From Phocoena phocoena (taxonomy: Eukaryota; Chordata; Mammalia; Artiodactyla; Phocoenidae), in the NCBI RefSeq assembly GCF_963924675.1, contig NC_089230.1, positions 76,282,635 to 76,346,634 on the forward strand: a stretch of DNA of 64,000 bases. Direction: 5' to 3'. The first letter of the stretch is position 1. Every line of letters starts with the position of its first letter. Both the position numbers and the translations under genes were made by a program. The notes below the pieces were generated by a model. That model searched no databases. It was not told the DNA's origin and saw only the letters and a program-made list of their open reading frames with translations. Below are positions 26,451 through 37,768 of the stretch, in pieces.

Positions 26451-26979
26451 AAGATCCTAGCAAGCCCAGGCTTACCTTCACTAGCTTTTTTTGGCATTAG
26501 AATCACTGAGGAATTGATGCTCACTCGGTTTTATATGGTCACATCCTGACTTTAACCACCTTGGAGCTCCTTTCAGAAGCTCCCTTATACAAACGAAGCT
26601 TCACAATGCATTTTGATCATTTTAATGGATCTGACCATTGCATGTTTACAGCAGTCATACGTCACACAAAGCAAAGCATGGGCACGCCTTTCTACAGCTA
26701 AAAACGAGTGTGACAGCTCTGAGCACAGTTTCTACATGTTTCCCCTCCACTCCCACACCCACCTGAAAACACAGTTGCAGCCGTGGATAAAGGTCCATGT
26801 CTTCCAACTCTGCTTCCAACTCTGCTTTCTTTGTACATTTTCCTCCCGGTGACGGTCCCCTCCAACATCCAGGGATATACTACTTCTGTCTAGCTCATTT
26901 CCCCTTGTCCCATGGAAACATCCCCCAAGCCAGCATCAGCCCTTCATTCTCCTTGATGAAATGGTTTGCAACCCAAGTC

Positions 26980-27125
26980 TTTGGGCTGTGGAGTGTCCGC
27001 ACTGATTCACGCCATGAAGGCAGAGTGTGTGCCTGTTCTGCTGGCCATCATACACCTAACAGCACCTAACAGAGAGCCTGGTACTTCACAGGTTTTCAAT
27101 GATTGATAAGAGCATGAATCAATCA
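26980..27125 (+). mobile_element. L2 3'-end relic
   Basis: The segment gaaggcagagtgtgtgcctg ... gagagcctggtacttcacagg ... ttttcaatgattgataag is an L2 tail pattern. Confidence 0.5.
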
Positions 27126-27149
27126 AGGCATGAATGAACGTACAAAGGG

Positions 27150-27320
27150 ATACATTCAGTAGTCAGGAGACCTGGCCTCCACTTAACCCTCAGCTCTACA
27201 TTGACTGCCATTAATGACCTCAGGGGAAGTCATTTAATCTCTAGGCCCAAATTTCCTTCTCTGTGAAATGAGGTGGTTGGACTTCACTAGAAAATCTCTT
27301 CCGGTATTCTTCCAGCTCTC
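27150..27320 (+). mobile_element. MIR-class SINE
   Basis: The segment gacctggcctccacttaac ... gaagtcatttaatctctagg ... tgaaatgaggtggttggac ... cttccagctct resembles MIR/MIR3. Confidence 0.6.
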
Positions 27321-27869
27321 ACAACTGAGCCCAAGAACTTTTCACAAAGAGTGACAAACTTTACTTCCTTTTTGAGAAATTTTAGTCAAGGCAAGCAGGA
27401 TGGTAAAGATTCTCCTGAAATCACATACCAGGGGGTCTCTCCCTGTCAGACAGCACCTTGTTCCCTGGGGACAAAAGGCTCCAGACAGCACGCCAGCTGC
27501 AGATCCTGAAGACATCTCTGAGATGTTGAGTACTGTGGAGTTTGTTATCACCCGCTGCTTTCAAGGACTCAGAGTCTACTCCGTACTCAAAAGGTCCACA
27601 GGGAGCCCAGGTGCCTGTCCCCTCCCACCTAAGGTTCTTCCCTTTCCAGCCTGAACAAGATGGGCTCAGGCACTCTCTCCCAGGCTCCAAATCCAACTCA
27701 ATCCCTCTCTCTGCCATCTGCCTGAGGCTCCCACATGTATATTTTATGATTTCTGGCACATTTCCTCCTTATCTGACATCCTGCAATGCATCCCTCCACC
27801 GCCTATATAATTTCTATCTCTGGTAAAGAATGTTCCTGAAAGAGGCATGTGTCCTTGGGTTGTACTTTA

Positions 27870-28050
27870 TTACTGGTGGTTTCACCTTTCCCATCTTATC
27901 TCCCCACCTGATCCCCACCTGAATTCCTGGAGGACAGAAACCACACCCTCTGCTCTCCTCCAATTCCCACAAGACCAAGGACAGGGCTAGGCAAGCAGCA
28001 GACCCTTAGAAAATGCTTGTTGAGCAAATAAAATAATGAACGAATGAAAT
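27870..28050 (+). mobile_element. L2 3'-end relic
   Basis: The segment ctggaggacagaaaccacacc ... cagggctaggcaagcagcag ... aaatgcttgttgagcaaa, then an aatgaatgaa-like tail. Confidence 0.65.
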
Positions 28051-30640
28051 AATCGACTGATTTCAATGTTTTTACATTAAAAAGTCATATCAATATATTT
28101 CCTGGATAAAGTTACCAAGACCTCCCCTTCTGGGTATACAACCAGAATAAATTAGATTTTAAAACGGCACTTCTATGACTACACTATTTTCTTAGGACTG
28201 AAATAAAGTGCCCTTCTCTATGATATGAATGACAGCGGCATGATTAGTTGCGTAAGAGATCTGATTTTCAAGTAGCCATAGCATAATAATGTGGCATTGC
28301 TTTTATTTCCTATAAAAGCTGATTTTACTTGGAGCTGGGGAAGAGAAAAGGGCAATCACCCCTTCTGTTAATTATTCTAACTACCACTGTTAGGTGTTGC
28401 AGCTGCAGAGTTCAGGCAAATCAGAAAAAGATATGAGAGTTTTCCCCAGATAGATTGTTTAAATCTATTGTTGACTGGGGCAGAGCATCTTTTTTGGAAA
28501 TTCCTGGGACTTACTTGGCCACGTCTACTTCTAGTCACATTCCTTCCTTGTGGTTTAATCCACTCCAGCTAAAACCAAACTGACTTGGGAATCACATTAT
28601 TCATTCTCCCGTGCACTTGCTGGTCATGGTTGGTCACCGAATGAAACAGAGCCAATGGTCAATGCAACACCGCTGGAGGGAAAACACAGCTATGCCCTCA
28701 CAGCTCAATACAGCATAATACCGGAAGCCCTAGTGAGCCTCTTCTGCTCAACAGCTGACCTTAACAACTTCATTATCTCTTAGAAATCACCATTCTTGCA
28801 TAGAATCATAAACTTACCCTCACCCAAAGTATTGATGTTACCTAATTACAGAAAAACTCTGTACTGATATAGGAGATAAATTTACAATTGGAGGGACTCA
28901 ATGACTGAGGGTTGTCTGAGACCCGAAAAGGTCAGGTACTTTAAAATACACAATTAGCGTTTATGGGCTGTACATATGGTATGTGATAACAGAGTATGTC
29001 TTCCAGCTGAAACCGTATCTTGTTGGAACACAGACTACTGGGTGTGTTAGTGAGGGGACCTGAGCCATCCCAGTAAAACACCAGAGGAAAAGAATAAATT
29101 CACTTTGATACTAACATGTATATTGTCAATGTGAAAGAAGTCATTATAAGGATTTATCCACATTTACCCAACTAATTAATTCAAAGCACTTTAAAGCTAG
29201 AGTGCAATGCTGAGTTATTCATCACAACCCTTCATTCTATGGACAAGAAACTCCAGCAGAGGTGAGGTACTTCAACCAAACTCACACCACTCGTCAGAGC
29301 CTTCCTCAAAACTGGGGTCTCTTAGGTCTAGCTTCATGTGCAAAACACCCAACATTAAATTTAAAAGTTAAAAAGGCACATAGCAGGGGCAATAAATATT
29401 TGTTAATGGAACTGAGGAAACAGAGATGTGGGGTTCCAGAACTCTCTTGATATACGACCTTCTTACAGGATAAGCCAAGTCATTACCGTAAGTTTGACCT
29501 GTCCAACATCGGTAGCGTAGGCTTCTTAATTCATAAAGCATCCCTTTTTCAATCAATAAAATGTTATTGCAACAATTATCGGAGCACGCAAGTTGATGGT
29601 GAAACCAAAAGCTCTGTAGCACTCTTATGAAGAAGTGAATTGGAAAAAAATCTATCCGTGAAACAGTATGGGTTTCCAAACACATGAAGTGCAGCTTCAG
29701 TGCAGACATCTATAAAAGGCAGGTATGACTAAGCAGCCCCAAATAACAAGAAACACCAAAACTATCAGGAATGTGGGAGACCAGGGCATGCCTGCCTACA
29801 AAGATAAGTTGGAATTTCCCATCTATTGTAACTAATGCAAAAGGGGGCCTTTTTTTCTATTGTAGGGTAATTCCTTTTTAAATAAAAAACCTCAGTGTTG
29901 TGTTGCAAACAACATTTTCTTCCTTCCATCTCACCTGCTTCAGAAACAAATTTGGGGAAAACATGGTTGAGTTGCTGGGCCCGCAACCAACTGGCCAGAC
30001 CAAATTTTAAGCTATCAGCATTGCACTTTCTGATGTATTCGATTCTGTATCTCACCAAAGAGCCTCTTAAATCTAGAGTTTTACTCTTAGCTAAGGTAAC
30101 CAAATCTTAATAATCTAATCGTGTAGAACATACTGCTACCTGTCTTATTCAGTGGGCTGTCAAGTATATTACTGAATTTTTCCCTAAAGTCTGACATCTA
30201 GCTATGTAACTTCTTCCTAAAAAAAAATTCAAGAATATCGACCACACAAAACAGCTTAAAATAATTAAAGAGACCACAATTTATATATCCCCAAGATGAA
30301 ACTGAGCACAGCATTACTGGAAAAAAGAAACCAAACGCACCACATTTTACATATAGATGTAAAAATATTTATAGTACCCGAGGCCAAAAAAAAAAAAGGG
30401 GCAAAACAAAAACCCCTGGCACGACAGGACAAACCTGGTTTACTGTTCTCTCTGCGCAGGTATAAAACTGAAGAAACGTGCTTGGTGGCGGGGCACAGAG
30501 GGTGGAGAGCAAGTTCCACTTAAACTTGTTCCATTCAGGAGCTAGGTTAGCAAACCAAGCAGCCTGACAAGCTCCCGTACAACACAGAACCGGGCTGAGT
30601 GTCCCAAATCGGCAAGAACTGACACCAAGGGAAGCGGGAC
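28051..30640. other. Intronic stretch upstream of the CpG island, nothing firmly assigned
   Basis: A MIR-like relic (minus) is possible at 29150-29340. Otherwise this is the longest repeat-poor part of intron 1. No exon is supported. Confidence 0.4.
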
Positions 30641-30966
30641 CCCCGAAGCTCTCGGACCACCCATCCCCAAATCCCCGAGCCACTCAACTGGAGCTGGGGG
30701 CTTCCCGCCGACTCCATTTTCCTGTCTCCCTCTCAGGCCGTGCAGGGTGGGCACGTGGGTGAGTCCGGGGTCCCCCACCAACCTTGGCTCCCCGCCCTAT
30801 TCATTGTCCGAGGATGATGGATCACCTGCCGGGCGCCGGCTCCCGCCGCCGGACGCGCAGCGCGCCGAGACGCACCGGGGCGAGCGCCGCGCGCCTCCCG
30901 CAGGATCGGCGCCCTGCCGCCCCTACCACGCAGACCCGGCCCGCGGCCGGTCCCCTACGTGCTCAC

Positions 30967-31011
30967 CGCCACGAAGCCCGAGGAGGAGGCGATGAACACG
31001 CGGATGACCAT
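30967..31011 (-). CDS. SH3BGRL2: SH3BGRL2 coding exon 1 (start codon exon)
   Basis: This 45-nt segment encodes MVIRVFIASSSGFVA, the N-terminal beta strand of the SH3BGR-like thioredoxin fold. It ends at a consensus donor (GCG followed by gtgagc) in phase 0, so it joins directly to the isoleucine codon that opens exon 2. The start codon has a strong Kozak context: purine A at -3 and G at +4. The exon lies inside a CpG island, as expected for the first exon of a broadly expressed gene. The upstream frame stays open for more than 130 codons, but I chose this ATG because its product matches the family's usual start. Joined to exon 2 it gives residues 1-77 of a protein usually about 107 residues long. 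Confidence 0.93.
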
Positions 31012-31092
31012 CCTCTCGCCGCGCCGGGACTGACCGTCGGCCCCCGGAGGCTCCGGGCTGGCGCGGACGCAAAGGCAGAACTCGGCTGAGAG

Positions 31093-31120
31093 CCTCCGCC
31101 ACCGCCACCGCCACCGCCGG
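31093..31120. repeat. SH3BGRL2: GGTGGC-type trinucleotide repeat in the 5' UTR region
   Basis: The plus strand reads ccgcca/ccg repeats, which are (GGTGGC)n on the gene's sense strand, 80-110 bp upstream of the ATG. It is short, about four hexamers, and possibly length-variable. Confidence 0.7.
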
Positions 31121-31263
31121 GCACAGCGCTCCGGTCTGGGAAGATCGCAGGGATCCGTATCCCTCCCGCCCGGTCTGCAGATAAAAGCTGAGAGCTTCCC
31201 AACCGCCGGCCAAGGTAGAGAGGGGGGGCAGAGGGGAGGGGAGGGAGCCGGCTGCGGGGCGTG

Positions 31264-31277
31264 ATGGGAGTTGTAGT
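31264..31277 (-). promoter_or_regulatory. ZNF143/THAP11 (Staf)-type promoter motif
   Basis: The minus strand reads ACTACAACTCCCAT, a close match to the known ACTACAnnTCCC motif bound by ZNF143 and THAP11/HCFC1 in many CpG-island promoters. It lies about 250 bp upstream of the SH3BGRL2 start codon, in the promoter-proximal position usual for this motif. Binding is inferred. Confidence 0.7.
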
Positions 31278-31730
31278 CTCCGCAGCTCCCTGGGATGGCG
31301 GTGGACTGAACTCTTACCAACCGCCTCCTTGCTGCGCGTCGATGCCGGACACGCGCAGGTGGCTGGAAGGCCACCCGAGGCCGGGAAGAAGCTATGACGG
31401 GGGTGGCGAGGATCCTGGCGAGACGAAGGGGCAAAAAGAAAACTAGGCAAGAAGAGCTTGGTTCAAAGTCCGAGCTGGGGTTTCAGTGTTGGGGTTTACT
31501 GGTGTGGAGCATCCCCTCCCAGAAACGTCCACAGACTTAGTGGTGCCGCGGAGACCCATCGTCTCCGGGTCTCCTGCCCGCCCAGCAAGCCCCAGCGACT
31601 CGCGGCCGGCGGGGTGGGGCGGGCCGGGCGCTCGGGGAAGTGGGGACGGTAAGGGCGGTGGGGACGCGCGCTCCTCTCTTTTCCCAGCGGCTCTGGAGGT
31701 GCGGAAAGGTGATTCTTTGCGGGGTAAATG

Positions 31731-33211
31731 AGAGATTTTCTTTTTCGGTAGACGCTGAAAAGTAGAAACCCAGGTGAGAGCACAACCGATATTTTATTTT
31801 TCTAGCAAAACTGTAATTGTAGCAGAAAAAATAAATACCAAGCGAAATTAGAATCGTACTATCAGCATCGGGAATCAGGACCCCGCCCGCCCCACCCCCT
31901 CCCCTACACAATGGCTTCGCCTCCGTGCACCTGATATTTACAGTTGAGCCAAATCTGTGCCTTTTCCAGACCTGCTGCACATTCCAGCGCAGTCTCCCAG
32001 GAGGATGCTGTTAAAATGAAAAGCTTCTATGTAGTTGCTAAGAGTTTAGGAATAGTTCTTCAGCAAGTGTTTTCTGGTTCACGAAAGCGCAAGCCTCTCG
32101 CAGCTCCGTGAAAATGAACCCGTTTTCTCTGCAGTATTGTACTTACTTTCTTCCTTTCAGCAGGGGAGTTTTAGCAGAGTTCTGGGAGCAATGTTAATTA
32201 ATAGTTCTAGAAACAAAGAAATTAGATGATGAGGTCTCCGGCTCTTTGGTAAAATTCTTGCACGAATACTAATCGTTTTGGAGCATTTGTTTTTTAGAGC
32301 GATTTTGAATACTTCAAGTGTATAACCGTCCCTATTCATCAGAAGTCATGTCTGTAGTATTCCATTGTTTATTTAGCACAGTGACAGAAGATACAGTGCT
32401 GATGGGACTTTATTTCTTCTTACTAGTCAGCAGTTTTAACTATAAATTTCGCTGGCTGTAGATAATCTCTCTCTGCAGATTTACTTTAATTTGGCCACCG
32501 TAAACGCGTAAATGAATGTTTATTACTTTTACAATAATTTTCTTAAAGGTAGATACCGTATTTCCTGTATAAATGCAACTTTATAAAAGTCTCAATTTCT
32601 TCGGTTTGGAATTATTCAGCTTTGAGGACATAGTTAAACTCACCGAATGAGAACTCAGAGCCTGTGCTCTAACAGGTACCAGAGTGGGTGAAAAGCTGAA
32701 TAAGTCATTTCCTCAATCAGCAGAGCACCTGTTGTCTGCAAAACAAAAAGTCAGGTACAGAAATAGCGACAGAATGAGATACACTGTACCAGTAGAGTGT
32801 TGTATGGATATAAAGGAAAGCGAGGGAAAGGGTGGCCTTCTAGAAGAGACTTTAAAGGTGAGTAGAATTTCTGCTGGCAGATAGAAGGGATGCAGGATGG
32901 AAAATGCAGGGTCTGTAGGAACAGCAAGGGGTCCGTTTGGTTTCAGGAAGGAAAATCAGGGTCCTAACGGGGCAATGCTGAAAATACAGCTTTGGTTGAA
33001 TGCAGCAGGAGGCACTCACTGGGTGGTCTGCCTAACTCCCTGCCTTCTTCTGGAATCTCTTCCTCAGCTTTGATCCAAGAACTTGTAGGGGTGGTTTCCC
33101 AACACGCCCCTGGTTCATAGAGCAAGACCCAGAGCCCTGGCCACAGCTGATAGGTTGAGGGGTGAGCGTCTGAGCCAAGCAAGGCCAGGCAACATCTCTT
33201 CCCTAAGGATT
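31731..33211. other. 5' flank of SH3BGRL2, nothing assigned
   Basis: A C-rich patch at 31878-31907 is followed by AT-rich unique sequence. No recognised repeat or gene. Confidence 0.5.
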
Positions 33212-33225
33212 TAAAATTAGGACTA

Positions 33226-33537
33226 GGGCTTCCCTGGTGGCACAGTGGTTGAGTATCTGCCTGCCAATGCAAGGGACAGGGGTTCGAGCCCTGGTCTGGG
33301 AAGATCCCGCATGCCGCGGAGCAACTGGGCCCGTGCGCCACAACTACTGAGCCTGCGCGTCTGGAGCCTGTGCTCCGCAACATGAGAGGCCACGACTGTG
33401 AAAGGCCTGCACACCGCGATGAAGAGTAGCCCCCGCTTGCCGCAACTAGAGAAAGCCCTCGCATAGAAATGAAGACCCAACACAGCCAAAAATAAATAAA
33501 TAAAATTTTGAAAATAAATAAATAAATTAATTAAATT
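33226..33537 (+). mobile_element. Intermediate CHR-type SINE (short middle, long tail)
   Basis: The middle matches the short cetacean form (gagcctgcgcgtctggagcc) but the long-form 3' end (gcaactagagaaagcc, gacccaacacagcc, aataaataaa) is kept. The TSDs aaattaggacta lie at about 33214-33225 and 33538-33549. Confidence 0.93.
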
Positions 33538-33742
33538 AAATTAGGACTAATAGAGAGAGAGAACGCTTGAACTTCATCTTGTGACCTGGAAGCTCAGTGC
33601 TTTCAGAAGCCCTGTTCCAACGTGAGAACCAGAGAAGCTGAGGAAGGTAGTCAACAGGAAGAGAACAACAAAGCAGGGGCGTGGAGGGCGATGGAAATGT
33701 TTCAGAGAATCCTGATAATGCTTTAGCCCAGGGGCCCTAAAA

Positions 33743-33920
33743 CTCTGGCCTGTGTGTCAAATCCAGTTGGTTGTCTGTTTTGTAAATAAAGTTTTATTAG
33801 AACACAATAGTTTTCCTATTGTCTCTGGCAGAATGCCAGAAACCATATGGCCTGCAAAGCCTAGTACATTTACTCTGTAGCCCTTTTACAGAAGAAGTTT
33901 GCCAGTTCCTGTTTATGGCT
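33743..33920 (+). mobile_element. Old hAT-like MER relic, second copy
   Basis: The segment gtctgttttgtaaataaagtt, then attagaacacaatag, catatggcctgcaaagcc and gaagaagtttgccagttcct. Same family as 6330-6680. Confidence 0.65.
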
Positions 33921-34109
33921 CAGCCTGTTCCTGTATCGCCGCTCTGGAGGCCTGTGTCATAGTCCTGTATTCAAATCATAAATTCCTCATCTTAACCTAA
34001 GTCACCCCAAATAGGTTTCTGTTTTGTACAACCCAAAGTGCCTTAAGAAGGTTGTACTTAATTTGTAAGCATTCTGAGGAAGAAAAGGATATGATCAGAA
34101 CTATACTTT

Positions 34110-34443
34110 AAAGACTTCCCTGGTACTGCAGTGGTTAAGAATCCACCTGCCAATGCAGGGGACACTGGTTCAAGCTCTGGTCCGGGAAGATCCCACATGC
34201 CGCAGAGCAACTAAGCCTGTGCGCCACAACTACTGAGCCTGTGCTCTAGAGCCTGTGAGCCACAACTACTGAAGCCCTCATGCCACAATTACTGAAGCCC
34301 GCGCACCTAGAGCCTGTGCTTGGCAACAAGAGAAGCCACCACAGTGAGAGGCCCGCGCACCGCCAGGAAGACCCAACACAGCCACAAAAAAAAATTATTT
34401 TAAACAAATTTGTTAAAACCAAGTCTTTAAAAAAAAAAAAAAA
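34110..34443 (+). mobile_element. Long CHR-type SINE, rearranged body
   Basis: The head and long-form modules are present with an extra cacaactactgaagccc-type unit. The gcaactagagaaag module is missing. The TSDs are agaactatacttt (34097-34109) and agaactgtacttt (34444-34456). Confidence 0.93.
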
Positions 34444-34844
34444 AGAACTGTACTTTGAGAAGATCACTCTGGTCATAGTTAGCTGTTTTTTGGACCCTCG
34501 GTGAAGAGGTTTATCCTTAAAGCTTGTATTCAGGACAAAGTGTTAGCAGTGCAGGAACCCACAGTAGCCAGTACAGAGTTGGGACCCAGAGAGTGACAGA
34601 GAGTAGAAAGCAATCTGGAACATAAGCTAAGAGTCCAAGATCACCACCAGGGTATCATAGCACAGAGAGGATTCCGAGCTGATCTGACAAGTCAAGTCTG
34701 CAGATAGAGCAGGTGGTTGAAACTTAAGACAGAACTCAGAAAATGGAGTAGGTCATTAAGCATCATGGAGGCTGCTCCTGCATTGCCTAGAAATCGATCC
34801 CTTTTACAAGTCGTGGTAGAACATCTGGCAAGAGTGGGTTTTTC

Positions 34845-34905
34845 CCTTAGTTTTATTGACGTATAATTGATACATAATAGTTTGTAAATTTAAGGTGTAT
34901 AACGT
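34845..34905 (-). mobile_element. L1M 3'-end fragment
   Basis: The plus strand reads agttttattgacgtataatt ... tttaaggtgtataacg, the reverse complement of an old L1 end. Confidence 0.65.
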
Positions 34906-35608
34906 CTCTTTTCCTGGCAGCTACACAATCCCGGCCAGAATATCTATGTAAAGCGCAGATAGTAAATCCTCTCCCTATAGGGGTCAGGCAGGTGACATAA
35001 GTGAGAGAGGTGGGGTAGGTCCAAGTGCACATGTATTCACCGAGAGGACTGTAGCAAACTGGACAACACTGCTCAAAAATACAGATTTTTGTCTAAAATA
35101 TTCTCATCTTTCGATATTGACTCGCAAGTTCCATACAGCCCTAGGGTTCTCCAGGTTTCTCCCTCCAGCGTAAATAAAGCTCTGAGCCTGGTGTTTGGCT
35201 CCCAGTAAAGCCACAAGAAGCACTGGGTGTTATTATAATAATGGTTTGTTATCATTGCTGACCTCTATGAGAGCATTTCCAGCAGGAGGGCAGAGGCAGA
35301 AGCCACATCGCAGCGATAGCTAATGAGGCAGTAGAGGGAACGATCTAGTCTTTTCTAATTGGAAGTTGAGGAGTAATAAGAGAATGAACAAGGACAGAAG
35401 CTTGCAGGGGAGTCAGGGAACAGAAACATTCTTCTTTCAGGTTTATCTACAGATTAAATGAAGAGCTCTTTGAAACAGTCTGGAGTCCCCCAACTGTCCA
35501 GATTTTATTTTTAGAGTGGCATTGAATCTGATTGGTAATTCTGTTTTGTCGGGGGTGCCTGTCCTTAACACTTAATCCAAGACTGTCTAGCTCCCCAAGG
35601 ATTTCACT

Positions 35609-35765
35609 TAAAAAAAAAAACCCACACATTTATTTATTTATTTTGGCTGTGCCGGATCTTTAGTTGCGGCATGCATGCGGGATCTAGTTCCCTGACCAGG
35701 GATTGAACCTGCGTCCCCTGCATTGGGAGTGCAGAGCTTACCCACTGGACCACCAGGGAAGTCCC
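35609..35765 (-). mobile_element. CHR-1-like SINE
   Basis: The plus strand reads ttggctgtgccgg ... ttagttgcggcatgc ... gaccagggattgaacctgcg ... ggaccaccagggaagtccc. It is shorter and of a different subfamily from the cetacean short form. The TSDs are near aaggatttcact and aggaatttcat. Confidence 0.88.
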
Positions 35766-35939
35766 AGGAATTTCATTTTTTAAAGAATGTCGGTCACCAC
35801 ACCATGCGTGTGACGATCCCTGCCCTACTCCAGGCAGCAGCTCCCCTGAAAGCTCAATGAGCACATTTGGCTGTTAGTAGGCGACAGATTTGTGGGAGTG
35901 GAGGTTATAAGCCAAAGGGCAGGAGTAGGGCAGGGATAG

Positions 35940-36150
35940 GTCAGAGTGGTTAAGGAACAGGCCTCTGAGCCAGACCTGGATTGATGTCCCAGCTGTATGA
36001 GCTTCCTTAGGCAGTTTAGGTAACTTTCCAATACCTCCCCTTCCGCGTTGTTGTTGGGGGCTTAGTGGAGAAGGTGTAAATAAAGTGCTATTCACACAGT
36101 GCCTGGGACACATTTGGGACTCACAAAGTATTAGCTGTTACGAATCATGC
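35940..36150 (+). mobile_element. MIR SINE
   Basis: The segment agagtggttaaggaacaggc ... gagccagacctgg ... taggcagtttaggtaac ... cacagtgcctgggacac is a near-complete MIR. Confidence 0.8.
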
Positions 36151-36599
36151 AAAGTAAATCAAGGAATGGCCTTCATTTGCATAAAGCATATAAATCCTGT
36201 AAATATTTCTGTCTCATGTCTGTGATTTGAGCTTGCTAAATAACAGGGATCTGGTTCGTGTGAGCCTCTTGTCCAGTGCCATGTCCTGTTAAAGTACTTA
36301 AAATCTTTTTGATGTTAATGAAGTTTAGAGACCATACTTAAGAGAAAAGGAGTATTAGTGAAATGAAGCAGCAATAAAGGCAAGTAAGGCGGCTTGAATT
36401 TTGTAAGAAAATTCATTCGCTGCTTTTATGTGGCTTCATCGGGCCCATCCTGTCTATTCTTAATATAATAAAATCTTAATTAACAGAACCATACTAAGCA
36501 ATCCGTGAACTGGATGGAACTTTCAGCCGTCACGTTTAAGAACTGGAGGCAAATCGTAAAGCAAGGAAATAGGCTTGAAACCAACATTCAGGACATATT

Positions 36600-36669
36600 T
36601 TTTTTTTAATTGAAGTATAGTTGATTTGCAACGTTGTATTAGTTTCAGGTGTACAGCACAGTGATTCAG

Positions 36670-36736
<67 letters not shown>

Positions 36737-37423
36737 TATGTATATTCTTTTTCAGATTTTCTTCCCTTATAGGTTACTACAAAATGTTGAGTAGATTTCC
36801 CTGTGCTATACAGTAGGTTCTTGTAGCTTATCTATTTTATATACAGTAGTGTGTATATGTTAATCCCAAACTCCTAATTTGTCCATCCCCCACCCCCTTT
36901 CCCCTTCGGTAACCATAAGTTTGTTTTCTATGTCTGTGAGTCTCTTTCTGTTTTGTAAATAAGTTCATTTGTATCTTTTGTATCTTTTTTTTTCTTAGAT
37001 TCCACATATAAGTGATATCATGATATGATTCTTGTCTTTCTCTTTCCGGCTTACTTCACTTAGTATGGTAATCTCTGGGTCCATCCATGTTGCTGCAAAT
37101 GGCATTATTTCATTCTTTTTTATGGCTGAGTAATATTCCATTGTATGTATATATACCACATCTTCTTTATCCATTTATCTGTTGATGGGCACTTGGGTTG
37201 CTTCCATGTCTTGGCTATTGTAGATAGTGTTGCAGTGAACATTGGGGTACATATATCTTTTCGAATTATAGTTTTCTCCAGATATATGCTCAGGAGTGGG
37301 ATTGCTGGGTCGTATGGTAGTTCTATTTTTAGTCTTTTAAGGAACCTCCATACTGTTCTCCATAGTGGCTGTACCAATTCACATTCCCACCAACAGTGTA
37401 GGAAGGTTCCTTTTTCTCCACAC
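36600..37423 (-). mobile_element. 5'-truncated L1 LINE with ORF2 C-terminus
   Basis: An 824-bp L1 copy. On the minus strand 37431-37120 reads as the end of L1 ORF2p, including the conserved C-terminal segments [19 protein letters not shown] and [20 protein letters not shown]. The 3' UTR and poly(A) (plus-strand T-run at 36600) follow. The TSDs caggacatatt are exact (36589-36599 and 37424-37434). A (TG)n array sits inside the 3' UTR. The copy lacks ORF1, endonuclease and reverse transcriptase, so it is non-autonomous. Confidence 0.96.
36671..36742 (+). repeat. (TA)n(TG)n(TA)n microsatellite inside the L1 tail
   Basis: About 23 TG units are flanked by TA repeats, at the site where related L1 copies carry short AT/AC tracts. 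Confidence 0.95.
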
Positions 37424-37584
37424 CAGGACATATTCTTGAATCAGTTCACATTCAACCCAATCAATAGGGTTCCCTATCCTCTCTGACATGAGAAAACACT
37501 TTCATTTCCCCAATACCTTATTCCCACTAGAATCTGAAAAAAGTTAGGAGGAGAGAGGTGAATGCACAAGCCATCTTGGAGCAC

Positions 37585-37608
37585 TATATATATATATATA
37601 TATATATG
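37585..37608 (+). repeat. (TA)n microsatellite
   Basis: About 12 pure TA units. Confidence 0.95.
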
Positions 37609-37768
37609 TAGGAACTATAACAAGGAAGCTTCGAGGTCTGCTGGTAACCACAGGAAGAGCTAAAAACCTTGCATGCAGTTAATTTCTTGCAGCTGTAGTC
37701 ATTCAGTGTGTGTCACGTGCTGTGCTAGATGCTGAGGACTCAGCACTGAATCAAACATAGTCCCTACT

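Larger units (their letters stand above)
30780..31730. promoter_or_regulatory. SH3BGRL2: CpG island and SH3BGRL2 promoter/5' UTR
   Basis: A dense GC- and CpG-rich block spans coding exon 1 and about 700 bp upstream of it on the minus strand, and contrasts sharply with the AT-rich flanks. It has GC-box-like stretches (for example GGGGCGGG near 31616), no clear TATA box, a GGTGGC repeat and a ZNF143-type motif. The exact transcription start cannot be read from sequence. By analogy it should lie within roughly 100-250 bp upstream of the ATG. Confidence 0.85.

Noticed and set aside
30923..31450. 175-codon minus-strand open frame across the promoter
   Set aside because: It is in a different frame from SH3BGRL2 exon 1 and reflects CpG-island composition.
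37120..37431. 103-codon minus-strand open frame
   Set aside because: This is the C-terminal part of L1 ORF2 in a truncated copy, not a host gene.
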